In this document: positions 1 through 13,408 of the stretch, piece by piece
Layout: each line of letters starts with the position of its first letter
How positions within the stretch are numbered: the stretch's first letter is position 1
NCBI GenBank assembly: GCA_949752745.1
Contig: OX457025.1
Location: forward strand, 101,810,439 to 101,874,438
Source: Protula sp. h YS-2021
Lineage: Eukaryota > Annelida > Polychaeta > Sabellida > Serpulidae
Direction of reading: 5' to 3'
DNA: 64,000 nt
Notes under the pieces: generated by a model
What the model saw: only the letters and a program-made list of their open reading frames with translations
What the model was told of the DNA's origin: nothing
Database searches by the model: none
Translations under genes and position numbers: made by a program

Positions 1-830
1 TTTAGTTTTTCCCTACAGGTTTAACTGGATTGTTTGAACTTCATATTATTGTCCAAGGATGGACCTCCACTGAAAAGTGCTTTTGGAGGAGATCCGTCAA
101 AGATTGGCCGAATGCCCGCATTCAAAAAGAATTTTTAAAATGCTTCTACCACATTTTGATGGAATTGCTTTTAGGTTATAATATCACTGGGTGGTCATCT
201 CTTGAAAAAAAAAAAAAGACTTTTATGGTAATCATACGAACCTTTTGATACTTGATTAACGACTGGTCTCAAAGTCTCTAAACAGTTGTGTATCATTATG
301 TCTTCTTGATTTGCAAGTCAAATTGTGGGCCTTTCGAATAAGAGGTAGAAAATTCTGGAGTTTCAACTGAAAACAAAACTCACATAAATGTCTAATTCGA
401 ACGCTACCCATAACCCGTTGTACAACTTTCATAACCTAAACTTAACATGGAATTGGGCAGGTTAAAGTGGGATAAATGCTGAAAGATTCTGCTGGTGTGC
501 CCTTCTTTACACAATAATCAGAAAATCTAGAACAATAGTGTCTTTATTTTTTTTGCAGCGTGTGTGCGTATTTTATAGAGTAGAGAACGTAGAAACTAAT
601 ACCAAATGTTAAATAGGCTCAAGCGAATTTTGTCACGTCGGATTAGTGTACAAAATGGAGTGGTGAGCGGGAATGGATTGGAAAGATATGAGTACCGTTC
701 CGGACTCCTCATCTTGTCGCACATTTCTAAATGGAAACCAATGAAGTGATCATTGACAATGCATGGGGATAGTTTTCCGTTTCGTTTGCGAGTGATTATA
801 AAATCTGGCGATTATTTTTTTTTTTTTCAG
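1..830. other. Upstream sequence, no gene recognised
   Basis: AT-rich sequence just 5' of the first CSDE1 exon. An acceptor-like TTTCCCTACAG ends at about 18, and a T-run leads into the acceptor at 829-830. Open frames here are short and of low complexity. It is probably the 3' end of a 5' UTR intron, with the promoter outside the window. Confidence 0.5.
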
Positions 831-1069
831 GCACCTAAAGCAAACAAAACACAAGAAAACTGAACAAGAAGAAAAAAAAAAACCCAGCAAATTTCAACAT
901 CACTTTTAGCGCTGCGCCTTCGAGGATTCCGCATATAATAAGTAAAAGCAAAGTCGACCAGAGCAAATCCAAAAAAAGAAACTAGATGTAACAGAAAACG
1001 AAACCAAGAAGCAATTTTGAAAAGGAAATCAAAACCAGAATGATGAACATGTCAAGTCCTCAGTGGAAG
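831..1069 (+). CDS. CSDE1: CSDE1 exon 1: 5' UTR and start codon
   Basis: A T-rich tract ending TTTTTTTCAG (829-830) opens an exon of about 209 nt of A-rich UTR. Translation can start at ATG 1040 or at the following in-frame ATGs at 1043 and 1049, giving the short N-terminus MMNMSSPQWK. The exon ends at 1069 before GTGTGT in phase 0, which matches the phase-0 acceptor of exon 2 some 16.3 kb away. Assignment rests on phase, distance and UTR-like composition, because this N-terminus is poorly conserved in the family. A different first exon cannot be excluded. Confidence 0.6.
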
Positions 1070-1330
1070 GTGTGTATTTCGTATATGACAAATGTGTTCC
1101 CGTCTAGTTTATTTCTCTTTTAGATGTGGTATTGCCCCTCTATGTTTGTTTCGTAATAGTAATTATAGATTTGTTATCTAATCTACTACAGACGTTACAG
1201 GCTGATGCTTTCATTGACGGCATGAGGTGTCGCGTTAGGTGTAGTATTTTTGTAAATACCGCGTTAATTGACAAACAATTTCACTATCGATGAATGCTTG
1301 TTATTTCAAGAAATAAACACATTTTTTGTT
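1070..1330. other. Start of CSDE1 intron 1, apparently unique
   Basis: The first 260 bases of intron 1 lack visible repeats or coding potential. The remainder of the intron to 17324 is nearly all repetitive and is annotated piece by piece. Confidence 0.6.
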
Positions 1331-1332
1331 AG

Positions 1333-1359
1333 CCCAGCTTACGTTACACGTAAGCTGGG
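1333..1359. repeat. Perfect 11-bp stem hairpin, copy 1
   Basis: CCCAGCTTACG, loop TTACA, then CGTAAGCTGGG. It is followed by GGTATTCCTATCGG and a (GTTA)n tract. It marks the left edge of the repeat block. Confidence 0.9.
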
Positions 1360-1767
1360 GTATTCCTATCGGTTTGCGGGCGGTGTCCGTTAGTTAGTTA
1401 GTTAGTTAGTTAGTTGTTTATTTAGTAAACTTTGGTTCAAAATGCATCTCCTCCTACAATTTTGATCTGATGTCATTTATTTTTGGTGTGAGGCATCCCT
1501 AAGGGGTCGTGCATACGGCTTGTGCTTTTCTAGTCGATCGGGTGATTTTTGAATTTTTGGCGAATTTTTAAAGAAAAAGTTTTAAAATGTATCTCCTCCT
1601 ACATTTTTGACCGGATGTGATTTATTTTTGGGATGAGGCACCCCTAAAGTGTCGTGCATACGGCTTGTGCTTTTTTAGTCGATCGGGCAATTTTTGTATT
1701 TTTGGGGAATTTTTTAAGCAAAAATTTAGAAAATAATTCAAAATGCATCTACTCCTACAATTTTTAG

Positions 1768-1794
1768 CCCAGCTTACGTTACACGTAAGCTGGG
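1768..1794. repeat. Perfect 11-bp stem hairpin, copy 2
   Basis: Identical to the hairpin at 1333-1359 and again followed by GGTATTCCTATCGG and a longer (GTTA)n tract. The two copies start about 435 bp apart. Confidence 0.9.
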
Positions 1795-1823
1795 GTATTC
1801 CTATCGGTTTGCGGGCGGTGTCC

Positions 1824-1862
<39 letters not shown>

Positions 1863-2519
1863 GTTTATTTAGTAAACTTTGGTTCAAAATGCATCTCCTC
1901 CTACAATTTTGATCCGATGTCATTTATTTTTGGTGTGAGGTATCCCTAAGGGGTCGTGCATACGGCTTGTGCTTTTCTAGTCGATCGGGTGATTTTTGAA
2001 TTTTTGGCGAATTTTTAAAGAAAAAATTTTAAAATGTATCTCCTCCTACATTTTTGACCCGATGTCATTTATTTTTGGTATGAGGCACCCCTAAAGGGTC
2101 GTGCATACGGCTTGTGCTTTTTTAGTCGATCGCGCAATTTTTGTATTTTTGGGGAATTTTTAAAGCAAAATTTTCGAAAATAATTCAAAATGCATCTCCT
2201 CCTACAATTTTGATTCGATGTCATTTATTTTTGGTGTGAGGCATCCCTAAGGAGTCGTGCATACGGCTTGTGCTTTTTTAGTCGATCGGGTGATTTTTGA
2301 ATTTTAGGGGAATTTTTAAAGAAAAAAATTTAAAATGTGTCTCCTCCTACATTTTTGACCCGATGTGATTTATTTTTGGTATGAGGCACCCCTAAAGTGT
2401 CGTGCATACGGCTTGTGCTTTTCTAGTCGATCGGGTGATTTTTTAATTTTTGGGGAATTTTTGAAGAAAAAAATTAAAAATGTATCTCGTCCTACATTTT
2501 TGATCCGATGTCTTTTTTT

Positions 2520-3369
2520 TCAGCCCAGTTGGCTTTTTAGCCAACAGGGCTATACAGATGGGGGCAAGTGTCGTCCGTCCGTCCGTCTGTCCGTCCCGCG
2601 ACCGTTAAAAGTGGAATAATTTTTTTATTTTTTATCCGATTCTTACCAAATTTTAAACACGAGTTCCTAACCCTTTACTGCATTAGGAAATATTTTTATT
2701 TTTGCGGTTTAAACCATTTTTGGCGATTTTATTGCCAATTTGGGCAAAATACGAAAAAACCTATCTAGTCCCTCATTTTTCATCGGAAGATTCCGAAATT
2801 TTTTATGAAGAAACTAGGACTAAGGGGTAAAAAAAGTACTTTTTTCAATTTTTGAATTTCGCCTTATTTTTGAATCTACTGAGCTTCAAAGCTGGCAACT
2901 TCTAAAAATTGGCAAATTTCCAATTTTTTTTCTTAACAAAGTAGTTAAAGTGGAATATCTTTTTTATTTTTTATCCGATTCGTACCAAATTTTAAACGCG
3001 AGTTTTTAACCTTCTACTGCATTAGGAATTTTTTTTATTTTTTGGTTTAAACCATTTTTAGCGATTTTATTGCCAATTTGGGCAAAATACGAAAAAATCT
3101 ATCTAGTCCCTCATTTTTCATCGGAGGATTCCGAAATTTGTTATAAAGAAACTAGAACTAAGGGGTGAAAAAAGTACATTTTTCGATTTTTGAATTTCGC
3201 CTTATTTTTGAATCTACTGAGCTTCGAAGTTTGCAGCTTTTAAAAAATTGGAAATTTCCATTTTTCTTCTTAAAAAAGCAAAGTTTCAATTTGCAGAGGG
3301 GCACAATATGTTACATGCAAGTACTTTTGCTTGGAATTTTCAGTAATTTTGTTGTCAGTAGGTCATTTC
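2520..3369 (+). repeat. Second hairpin-headed element with a 340-bp tandem pair
   Basis: Starts with GCCCAGTTGGC, loop TTTTTA, GCCAACAGGGC, then CTATACAGATGG and a (GTCC/GTCT) tract at about 2573-2597. Behind it are two diverged copies of a roughly 340-bp unit, beginning near 2603 and 2943 (GTTAAAAGTGGAAT / GTTAAAGTGGAAT). The layout copies that of the 1331 family while the sequence differs. Confidence 0.75.
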
Positions 3370-6300
3370 TATGATATTTTCAAGTGGGCGATAATAGGGA
3401 ACATTGGGCGATAAAGCAAGAAAGTTGTAATTTTCGCTTTAAAAGTGCAGGGATCAATTCTATGTCCCGAAAATATGATAAATATGATATTTTTTGGATG
3501 GGCGATAATAGGGAATATTGGTCGATACTGCAAGAAAGTTGTAATTTTCGCTTTAAATGTGCAGGAAACAATTCTAGGACCCGAAAATATGATAAATATG
3601 ATATTTTTCGTGTGGGCGATAATAGGAAGCATTGGGCGATAATGCAAGAAAGTTGTAATTTTCGCTTTAAAAGTGCAGGGATCAATTCTATGACCCGAAA
3701 ATATGATAAATGTGATATTTTACGGGTGGGCGATAATAGGGAATATTGGGCGATAATGTAAGAAAATTGTAATTTTCGCTTTAAAAGTGCAGGAATCAAT
3801 TCTATGACCCGAAAATATGATAAATGTGATATTTTTCGTGTGGTCGATAATAGGGAACATTGGGCGATAATGCAAAAAAGTTGTAATTTTCGCTTTAAAA
3901 GTGCAGGAATCAATTCTGTGACCCGAAAATATGATCAATGTGATATTTTACGGGTGGGCGATAATAGGGAACATTGGGCGATAATGCAAGAAAGTTGTAA
4001 TTTTCGCTTTAAAAGTGCAGGGATCAATTCTATGACCCGAAAATATGATAAATGTGATATTTTACGGGTGGGCGATAATAGGGAATATTGGGCGATAATG
4101 TAAGAAAATTGTAATTTTCGCTTTAAAAGTGCAGGAATCAATTCTATGACCCGAAAATATGATAAATGTGATATTTTTCGTGTGGTCGATAATAGGGAAC
4201 ATTGGGCGATAATGCAAGAAAGTTGTAATTTTCGCTTTAAAAGTGCAGGAATCAATTCTGTGACCCGAAAATATGATCAATGTGATATTTTACGGGTGGG
4301 CGATAACAGGGAATATTGGGCGATAAAGCAAGAAAGTTGTAATTTTCGCTTTAAAAGTGCAGGAAACAATTCTAGGACCCGAAAATATGATAAATATAAT
4401 ATTTTTCGCGTGGGCGATAATAGGGAATATTGGGCGATTATGTAAAGAAGTTGTAATTTTCGCTTTAAAAGAGCAGGAATCAATTCTATATCCCGAAAAT
4501 ATGATAAATATGATAGTTTTCGGATGGGCGATAATAGGGAATGTTCGGCGATAATGCAAGAAAGTTGTAATTTTCGCTTTAAATGTGCAGGGATCAATTC
4601 TATGTCCCGAAAATATGATGAATATGATATTTTTTGGATGGGCGATAATAGGGAACATTGGGCGATAATGCAAGAAAGTTGTAATTTTCGCTTTAAAAGT
4701 GCAGGAATCAATTCTATGACCCGAAAATATGATAAATGTGATATTTTTCGTGTGGGCGATAATAGGGAATATTGGGCGATAATGCAAGAAAGTTGTAATT
4801 TTCGCTTTAAAAGTGCAGGAATCAATTCTGTGACCCGAAAATATGATCAATGTGATATTTTACGGGTGGGCGATAACAGGGAATATTGGGCGATAAAGCA
4901 AGAAAGTTGTAATTTTCGCTTTAAAAGTGCAGGAAACAATTCTAGGACCCGAAAATATGATAAATATAATATTTTTCGTGTGGGCGATAATAGGGAATAT
5001 TGGGCGATTATGTAAAGAAGTTGTAATTTTCGCTTTAAAAGAGCAGGAATCAATTCTATATCCCGAAAATATGATAAATATGATAGTTTTCGGATGGGCG
5101 ATAATAGGGAATGTTCGGCGATAATGCAAGAAAGTTGTAATTTTCGCTTTAAATGTGCAGGGATCAATTCTATGTCCCGAAAATATGATGAATATGATAT
5201 TTTTTGGATGGGCGATAATAGGGAACATTGGGCGATAATGCAAGAAAGTTGTAATTTTCGCTTTAAAAGTGCAGGAATCAATTCTATGACCCGAAAATAT
5301 GATAAATGTGATATTTTTCGTGTGGGCGATAATAGGGAATATTGGGCGATAATGCAAGAAAGTTGTAATTTTCGCTTTAAAAGTGCAGGAATCAATTCTG
5401 TGACCCGAAAATATGATCAATGTGATATTTTACGGGTGGGCGATGACAGGGAATATTGGGCGATAAAGCAAGAAAGTTGTAATTTACGCTTTAAAAGAGC
5501 AGGAATCAATTCTATGACCCGAAAATATGATAAATGTGATATTTTTCGGATGGGCGATAATAGGGAATATTGGGCGATAATACAAGAAAGTTGTAATTTT
5601 CGCTTTAAAAGTGAAGGAATCAATTCTATGACCCGAAAATGTGATAAATGTGATATTTTTCGTGTGGGCGATAATAGGGAACATTGGGCGATAATGCAAA
5701 AAAGTTGTAATTTTCGCTTTAAAAGTGCAGGAATCAATTCTGTGACCCGAAAATATGATCAATGTGATATTTTACGGGTGGGCGATAACAGGGAATATTG
5801 GGCGATAAAGCAAGAAAGTTGTAATTTTCGCTTTAAAAGCGCAGAAAACAATTCTAGGACCCGAAAATATGATAAATATAATATTTTTCGCGTGGGCGAT
5901 AATAGGGAATATTGGGCGATAATGTAAGAAAGTTGTAATTTTCGCTTTAAAAGAGCAGGAATCAATTCTATATCCCGAAAATATGATAAATATGATAGTT
6001 TTCGGATGGGCGATAATAGGGAATATTCGGCGATAATGCAAGAAAGTTGTAATTTTCGCTTTAAATGTTCAGGGATCAATTCTATGTCCCGAAAATATGA
6101 TGAATATGATATTTTTTGGATGGGCGATAATAGGGAACATTGGGCGATAATGCAAGAAAGTTGTAATGTTCGCTTTAAAAGTGCAGGAATCAATTCTATG
6201 ACCCGAAAATATGATAAATGTGATATTTTTCGTGTGGGCGATAATAGGGAATATTGGGCGATAATGCAAGAAAGTTGTAATTTTCGCTTTAAAAGTGCAG

Positions 6301-9300
6301 GAATCAATTCTGTGACCCAAAAATATGATCAATGTGATATTTTACGGGTGGGCGATGACAGGGAATATTGGGCGATAAAGCAAGAAAGTTGTAATTTACG
6401 CTTTAAAAGAGCAGGAATCAATTCTATGACCCGAAAATATGATAAATGTGAAATTTTTTCGGATGGGCGATAATAGGGAATATTGGGCGATAATACAAGA
6501 AAGTTGTAATTTTCGCTTTAAAAGTGCAGGAATCAATTCTGTGACCCGAAAATATGATAAATGTGATATTTTTCGGGTGGGCGATAATAGGGAACGTTGG
6601 GCGATAGTGCAAGAAAGTTGTAATTTTCGCTTTAAAAGTGCAGGAATCAATTCTATGACCCGAAAATATGATAAATGTGATATTTTTCGGGTGGGCGATA
6701 ATAGGGAATATTGGGCGATAATACAAGAAAGTTGTAATTTTCGCTTTAAAAGTGCAGGAAACAATTCTAGGTCCCGAAAATATGATAAATATAATATTTT
6801 TCGTGTGGGCGATTATAGGGAATATTGGGCGATAATGTAAGAAAGTTGTAATTTTCGCTTTAAAAGAGCAGGAATCAATTCTATATCCCGAAAATATGAT
6901 AAATATGATAGTTTTCGGATGGGCGATAATAGGGAATGTTCGGCGATAATGCAAGAAAGTTGTAATTTTCGCTTTAAATGTGCAGGGATCAATTCTATGT
7001 CCCGAAAATATGATGAATATGATATTTTTTGGATGGGCGATAATAGGGAACATTGGGCGATAATGCAAGAAAGTTGTAATTTTCGCTTTAAAAGTGCAGG
7101 AATCAATTCTATGACCCGAAAATATGATAAATGTGATATTTTTCGTGTGGGCGATAATAGGGAATATTGGGCGATAATGCAAGAAAGTTGTAATTTTCGC
7201 TTTAAAAGTGCAGGAATCAATTCTGTGACCCAAAAATATGATCAATGTGATATTTTACGGGTGGGCGATGACAGGGAATATTGGGCGATAAAGCAAGAAA
7301 GTTGTAATTTACGCTTTAAAAGAGCAGGAATCAATTCTATGACCCGAAAATATGATAAATGTGAAATTTTTTCGGATGGGCGATAATAGGGAATATTGGG
7401 CGATAATACAAGAAAGTTGTAATTTTCGCTTTAAAAGTGCAGGAATCAATTCTGTGACCCGAAAATATGATAAATGTGATATTTTTCGGGTGGGCGATAA
7501 TAGGGAACGTTGGGCGATAGTGCAAGAAAGTTGTAATTTTCGCTTTAAAAGTGCAGGAATCAATTTTATGACCCGAAAATATGATAAATGTGATATTTTT
7601 CGGGTGGGCGATAATAGGGAATATTGGCCGATAATGCAAGAAAGTTGTAATTTTCGCTTTAAAAGTGCAGGAAACAATTCTAGGTCCCGAAAATATGATA
7701 AATATAATATTTTTCGTGTGGGCGATAATAGGGAATATTGGGCGATAATGTAAGAAAGTTGTAATTTTCGCTTTAAAAGAGCAGGAATCAATTCTATATC
7801 CCGAAAATATGATAAATATGATAGTTTTCGGATGGGCGATAATAGGGAATGTTCGGCGATAATGCAAGAAAGTTGTAATTTTCGCTTTAAATGTGCAGGG
7901 ATCAATTCTATGTCCCGAAAATATGATGAATATGATATTTTTTGGATGGGCGATAATAGGGAACATTGGGCAATAATGCAAGAAAGTTGTAATTTTCGCT
8001 TTAAAAGTGCAGGAATCAATTCTATGACCCGAAAATATGATAAATGTGATATTTTTCGTGTGGGCGATAATAGGGAATATTGGGCGATAATGCAAGAAAG
8101 TTGTAATTTTCGCTTTAAAAGTGCAGGAATCAATTCTGTGACCCGAAAATATGATCAATGTGATATTTTACGGGTGGGCGATGACAGGGAATATTGGGCG
8201 ATAAAGCAAGAAAGTTGTAATTTACGCTTTAAAAGAGCAGGAATCAATTCTATGACCCGAAAATATGATAAATGTGAAATTTTTTCGGATGGGCGATAAT
8301 AGGGAATATTGGGCGATAATACAAGAAAGTTGTAATTTTCGCTTTAAAAGTGCAGGAATCAATTCTGTGACCCGAAAATATGATAAATGTGATATTTTTC
8401 GGGTGGGCGATAATAGGGAACGTTGGGCGATAGTGCAAGAAAGTTGTAATTTTCGCTTTAAAAGTGCAGGAATCAATTCTATGACCCGAAAATATGATAA
8501 ATGTGATATTTTTCGGGTGGGCGATAATAGGGAATATTGGGCGATAATACAAGAAAGTTGTAATTTTCGCTTTAAAAGTGCAGGAATCAATTCTATGACC
8601 CGAAAATATGATAAATGTGATATTTTTCGTGTGGGCGATAATAGGGAACATTGGGCGATGATGCAAAAAAGTTGTAATTTTCGCTTTAAAAGTGCAGGAA
8701 TCAATTCTGTGACCCGAAAATATGATCAATGTGATATTTTACGGGTGGGCGATAACAGGGAATATTGGGCGATAAAGCAAGAAAGTTGTAATTTTCGCTT
8801 TAAAAGTGCAGAAAACAATTCTAGGACCCGAAAATATGATAAATATAATATTTTTCGCGCGGGCGATAATAGGGAATATTGGGCGATAATGTAAGAAAGT
8901 TGTAATTTTCGCTTTAAAAGAGCAGGAATCAATTCTATATCCCGAAAATATGATAAATATGATAGTTTTCGGATGGGCGATAATAGGGAATATTCGGCGA
9001 TAATGCAAGAAAGTTGTAATTTTCGCTTTAAATGTTCAGGGATCAATTCTATGTCCCGAAAATATGATGAATATGATATTTTTTGGATGGGCGATAATAG
9101 GGAACATTGGGCGATAATGCAAGAAAATTGTAATTTTCGCTTTAAAAGTGCAGGAATCAATTCTATGACCCGAAAATATGATAAATGTGATATTTTTCGT
9201 GTGGGCGATAATAGGGAATATTGGGCGATAATGCAAGAAAGTTGTAATTTTCGCTTTAAAAGTGCAGGAATCAATTCTGTGACCCGAAAATATGATCAAT

Positions 9301-12300
9301 GTGATATTTTACGGGTGGGCGATGACAGGGAATATTGGGCGATAAAGCAAGAAAGTTGTAATTTACGCTTTAAAAGAGCAGGAATCAATTCTATGACCCG
9401 AAAATATGATAAATGTGAAATTTTTTCGGATGGGCGATAATAGGGAATATTGGGCGATAATACAAGAAAGTTGTAATTTTCGCTTTAAAAGTGCAGGAAT
9501 CAATTCTGTGACCCGAAAATATGATAAATGTGATATTTTTCGGGTGGGCGATAATAAGGAATATTGGGCGATAGTGCAAGAAAGTTGTAATTTTCGCTTT
9601 AAAAGTGCAGGAATCAATTCTATGACCCGAAAATATGATAAATGTGATATTTTTCGGGTGGGCGATAATAGGGAATATTGGGCGATAATGCAAGAAAGTT
9701 GTAATTTTCGCTTTAAAAGTGCAGGAAACAATTCTAGGACCCGAAAATATGATAAATATAATATGTTTCGTGTGGGCGATAATAGGGAATATTGGGCGAT
9801 AATGTAAGAAAGTTGTAATTTTCGCTTTAAAAGAGCAGGAATCAATTCTATATCCCGAAAATATGATAAATATGATAGTTTTCGGATGGGCGATAATAGG
9901 GAATGTTCGGCGATAATGCAAGAAAGTTGTAATTTTCGCTTTAAAAGAGCAGGAATCAATTCTATATCCCGAAAATATGATAAATATGATAGTTTTCGGA
10001 TGGGCGATAATAGGGAATGTTCGGCGATAATGCAAGAAAGTTGTAATTTTCGCTTTAAATGTGCAGGGATCAATTCTATGTCCCGAAAATATGATGAATA
10101 TGATATTTTTTGGATGGGCGATAATAGGGAACATTGGGCGATAATGCAAGAAAGTTGTAATTTTCGCTTTAAAAGTGCAGGAATCAATTCTATGACCCGA
10201 AAATATGATAAATGTGATATTTTTCGTGTGGGCGATAATAGGGAATATTGGGCGATAATGCAAGAAAGTTGTAATTTTCGCTTTAAAAGTGCAGGAATCA
10301 ATTCTGTGACCCGAAAATATGATCAATGTGATATTTTACGGGTGGGCGATGACAGGGAATATTGGGCGATAAAGCAAGAAAGTTGTAATTTACGCTTTAA
10401 AAGAGCAGGAATCAATTCTATGACCCGAAAATATGATAAATGCGAAATTTTTTCGGATGGGCGATAATAGGGAATATTGGGCGATAATGCAAGAAAGTTG
10501 TAATTTTCGCTTTAAAAGTGCAGGAATCAATTCTGTGACCCGAAAATATGATAAATGTGATATTTTTCGGGTGGGCGATAGTAGGGAACGTTGGGCGATA
10601 GTGCAAGAAAGTTGTAATTTTCGCTTTAAAAGTGCAGGAATCAATTCTATGACCCGAAAATATGATAAATGTGATATTTTTCGGGTGGGCGATAATAGGG
10701 AATATTGGGCGATAATACAAGAAAGTTGTAATTTTCGCTTTAAAAGTGCAGGAATCAATTCTATGACCCGAAAATATGATAAATGTGATATTTTTCGTGT
10801 GGGCGATAATAGGGAACATTGGGCGATGATGCAAAAAAGTTGTAATTTTCGCTTTAAAAGTGCAGGAATCAATTCTGTGACCCGAAAATATGATCAATGT
10901 GATATTTTACGGGTGGGCGATAACAGGGAATATTGGGCGATAAAGCAAGAAAGTTGTAATTTTCGCTTTAAAAGTGCAGAAAACAATTCTAGGACCCGAA
11001 AATATGATAAATATAATATTTTTCGCGCGGGCGATAATAGGGAATATTGGGCGATAATGTAAGAAAGTTGTAATTTTCGCTTTAAAAGAGCAGGAATCAA
11101 TTCTATATCCCGAAAATATGATAAATATGATAGTTTTCGGATGGGCGATAATAGGGAATATTCGGCGATAATGCAAGAAAGTTGTAATTTTCGCTTTAAA
11201 TGTTCAGGGATCAATTCTATGTCCCGAAAATATGATGAATATGATATTTTTTGGATGGGCGATAATAGGGAACATTGGGCGATAATGCAAGAAAGTTGTA
11301 ATTTTCGCTTTAAAAGTGCAGGAATCAATTCTATGACCCGAAAATATGATAAATGTGATATTTTTCGTGTGGGCGATAATAGGGAATATTGGGCGATAAT
11401 GCAAGAAAGTTGTAATTTTCGCTTTAAAAGTGCAGGAATCAATTCTGTGACCCGAAAATATGATCAATGTGATATTTTACGGGTGGGCGATGACAGGGAA
11501 TATTGGGCGATAAAGCAAGAAAGTTGTAATTTACGCTTTAAAAGAGCAGGAATCAATTCTATGACCCGAAAATATGATAGATGTGAAATTTTTTCGGATG
11601 GGCGATAATAGGGAATATTGGGCGATAATACAAGAAAGTTGTAATTTTCGCTTTAAAAGTGCAGGAATCAATTCTGTGACCCGAAAATATGATAAATGTG
11701 ATATTTTTCGGGTGGGCGATAATAGGGAACATTGGGCGATAGTGCAAGAAAGTTGTAATTTTCGCTTTAAAAGTGCAGGAATCAATTCTATGACCCGAAA
11801 ATATGATAAATGTGATATTTTTCGGGTGGGCGATAATAGGGAATATTGGGCGATAATGCAAGAAAGTTGTAATTTTCGCTTTAAAAGTGCAGGAAACAAT
11901 TCTAGGACCCGAAAATATGATAAATATAATATGTTTCGTGTGGGCGATAATAGGGAATATTGGGCGATAATTTAAGAAAGTTGTAATTTTCGCTTTAAAA
12001 GAGCAGGAATCAATTCTATATCCCGAAAATATGATAAATATGATAGTTTTCGGATGGGCGATAATAGGGAATGTTCGGCGATAATGCAAGAAAGTTGTAA
12101 TTTTCGCTTTAAATGTGCAGGGATCAATTCTATGTCCCGAAAATATGATGAATATGATATTTTTTGGATGGGCGATAATAGGGAACATTGGGCGATAATG
12201 CAAGAAAGTTGTAATTTTCGCTTTAAAAGTGCAGGAATCAATTCTATGACCCGAAAATATGATAAATGTGATATTTTTCGTGTGGGCGATAATAGGGAAT

Positions 12301-12890
12301 ATTGGGCGATAATGCAAGAAAGTTGTAATTTTCGCTTTAAAATTGCAGGAATCAATTCTGTGACCCGAAAATATGATCAATGTGATATTTTACGGGTGGG
12401 CGATGACAGGGAATATTGGGCGATAAAGCAAGAAAGTTGTAATTTACGCTTTAAAAGAGCAGGAATCAATTCTATGACCCGAAAATATGATAAATGTGAA
12501 ATTTTTTCGGATGGGCGATAATAGAGAATATTGGGCGATAATACAAGAAAGTTGTAATTTTCGCTTTAAAAGTGCAGGAATCAATTCTATGACCCGAAAA
12601 TATGATAAATGTGATATTTTTCGGGTGGGCGATAATAGGGAACGTTGGGCGATAGTGCAAGAAAGTTGTAATTTTCGCTTTAAAAGTGCAGGAATCAATT
12701 CTATGACCCGAAAATATGATAAATGTGATATTTTTCGGGTGGGCGATAATAGGGAATATTGGGCGATAATGCAAGAAAGTTGTAATTTTCGCTTTAAAAG
12801 TGCAGGAAACAATTCCAGGACCCGAAAATATGATAAATATAATATTTTTCGTGTGGGCGATAATAGGGAACATTGGGCGATAATGTACGA
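3370..12890 (+). repeat. Large satellite array of a 114-bp unit, about 83 copies
   Basis: Unit landmarks in order: GGGCGATAATAGGGAA, GGGCGATAATGCAAGAAAG, TTGTAATTTTCGCTTTAAAA, CAATTCTATGACCCGAAAAT, ATGATAAATGTGATATTTTT. The unit itself contains a doubled GGGCGATAAT. Because 114 is a multiple of 3 and the unit has no stop in several frames on both strands, long false ORFs appear. Higher-order repeats are clear. A five-unit block (570 bp) is duplicated at about 4277-4847. A variant with one extra base (GAAATTTTTTCGGATGGGCG) recurs at spacings of 913, 913, 1141, 1027, 1141 and 913 bp, which is 8, 8, 10, 9, 10 and 8 units plus one base. It lies wholly in CSDE1 intron 1. Confidence 0.95.
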
Positions 12891-12894
12891 AAGT

Positions 12895-13408
12895 TGTGAC
12901 CCGCGCATCAAGTCAACCTAAGGAAACTTGTGCACTTGTCCAAAATAAGCACGAAAGTAAAATAAACATGCGCATTGGTCTGGAATAAGAACCGCGCATT
13001 TATCTTTATTAAGTTAAATAAACATGTGCACTGTTCCAAAATGAGAGCCGCGCATCAACGCAAATTAAATAAACATGCGCACTTGTCTGAATTAGAACCG
13101 CGCATCGAGGCAAGTTACATAAATATGCGCACTGGTCCGAAATGCGAGCGTTGTTTGAAGGTATCTATGGCAAACTATCCATTCTACCAGATATACAAAA
13201 AATCTGTTCCCCATTTTTCTGGGAAAGAAATCTTTGTATGCATTTATCGGTCTATGTTCTGGTCCAGTGCTAAATTAATTATTGAGCTAGCTCTTTGCCG
13301 TCTCATCTTTTGAAGCTTGATATTTCAGGGAAATTCCTTCGCTCATGCACGCTGGAATGGGTCTTATTGCTTTTCGTAAGCTGGGACTTTGTCCTTGGAC
13401 AAACTTGT
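12895..13408 (+). repeat. Segmental duplication, copy 1
   Basis: A block of about 515 bp closely matching 16700-17226. It includes the start of the 51-bp family and a unique tail with GAGCTAGCTCTTTGCCGTCT and TGGGACTTTGTCCTTGGACA. Copy 1 directly abuts the 114-bp satellite and runs into the second block of the 147-bp family. Confidence 0.85.

Larger units (their letters stand above)
1331..2519 (+). repeat. Hairpin-headed tandem repeat family, about 147-bp monomers
   Basis: Monomers carry a common core GTGCATACGGCTTGTGCTTT followed by the TAGTCGATCG motif, seen near 1509, 1659, 1957, 2101, 2258 and 2402. Two monomer types alternate (ending in GTGATTTTTGAA or CAATTTTTGTA), giving a dimer of about 295 bp. 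Each of two blocks begins with a perfect hairpin and a (GTTA)n tract. A second block of the same family lies at 13409-14635. It looks like a non-autonomous element with internal tandem cores. No protein is encoded. Confidence 0.8.

Noticed and set aside
30..248. 72-codon ORF at the left edge
   Set aside because: Low complexity with a Lys run, no family match and no splice context.
3380..12921. Dozens of ORFs of 60-312 codons on both strands with repeated motifs such as GDNREYWAIMQESCNFRFKS
   Set aside because: They come from a 114-bp satellite whose length is a multiple of three and which lacks stops in several frames on both strands. They lie in intron 1 of CSDE1, frames change at the one-base variant, and no codon bias is seen.
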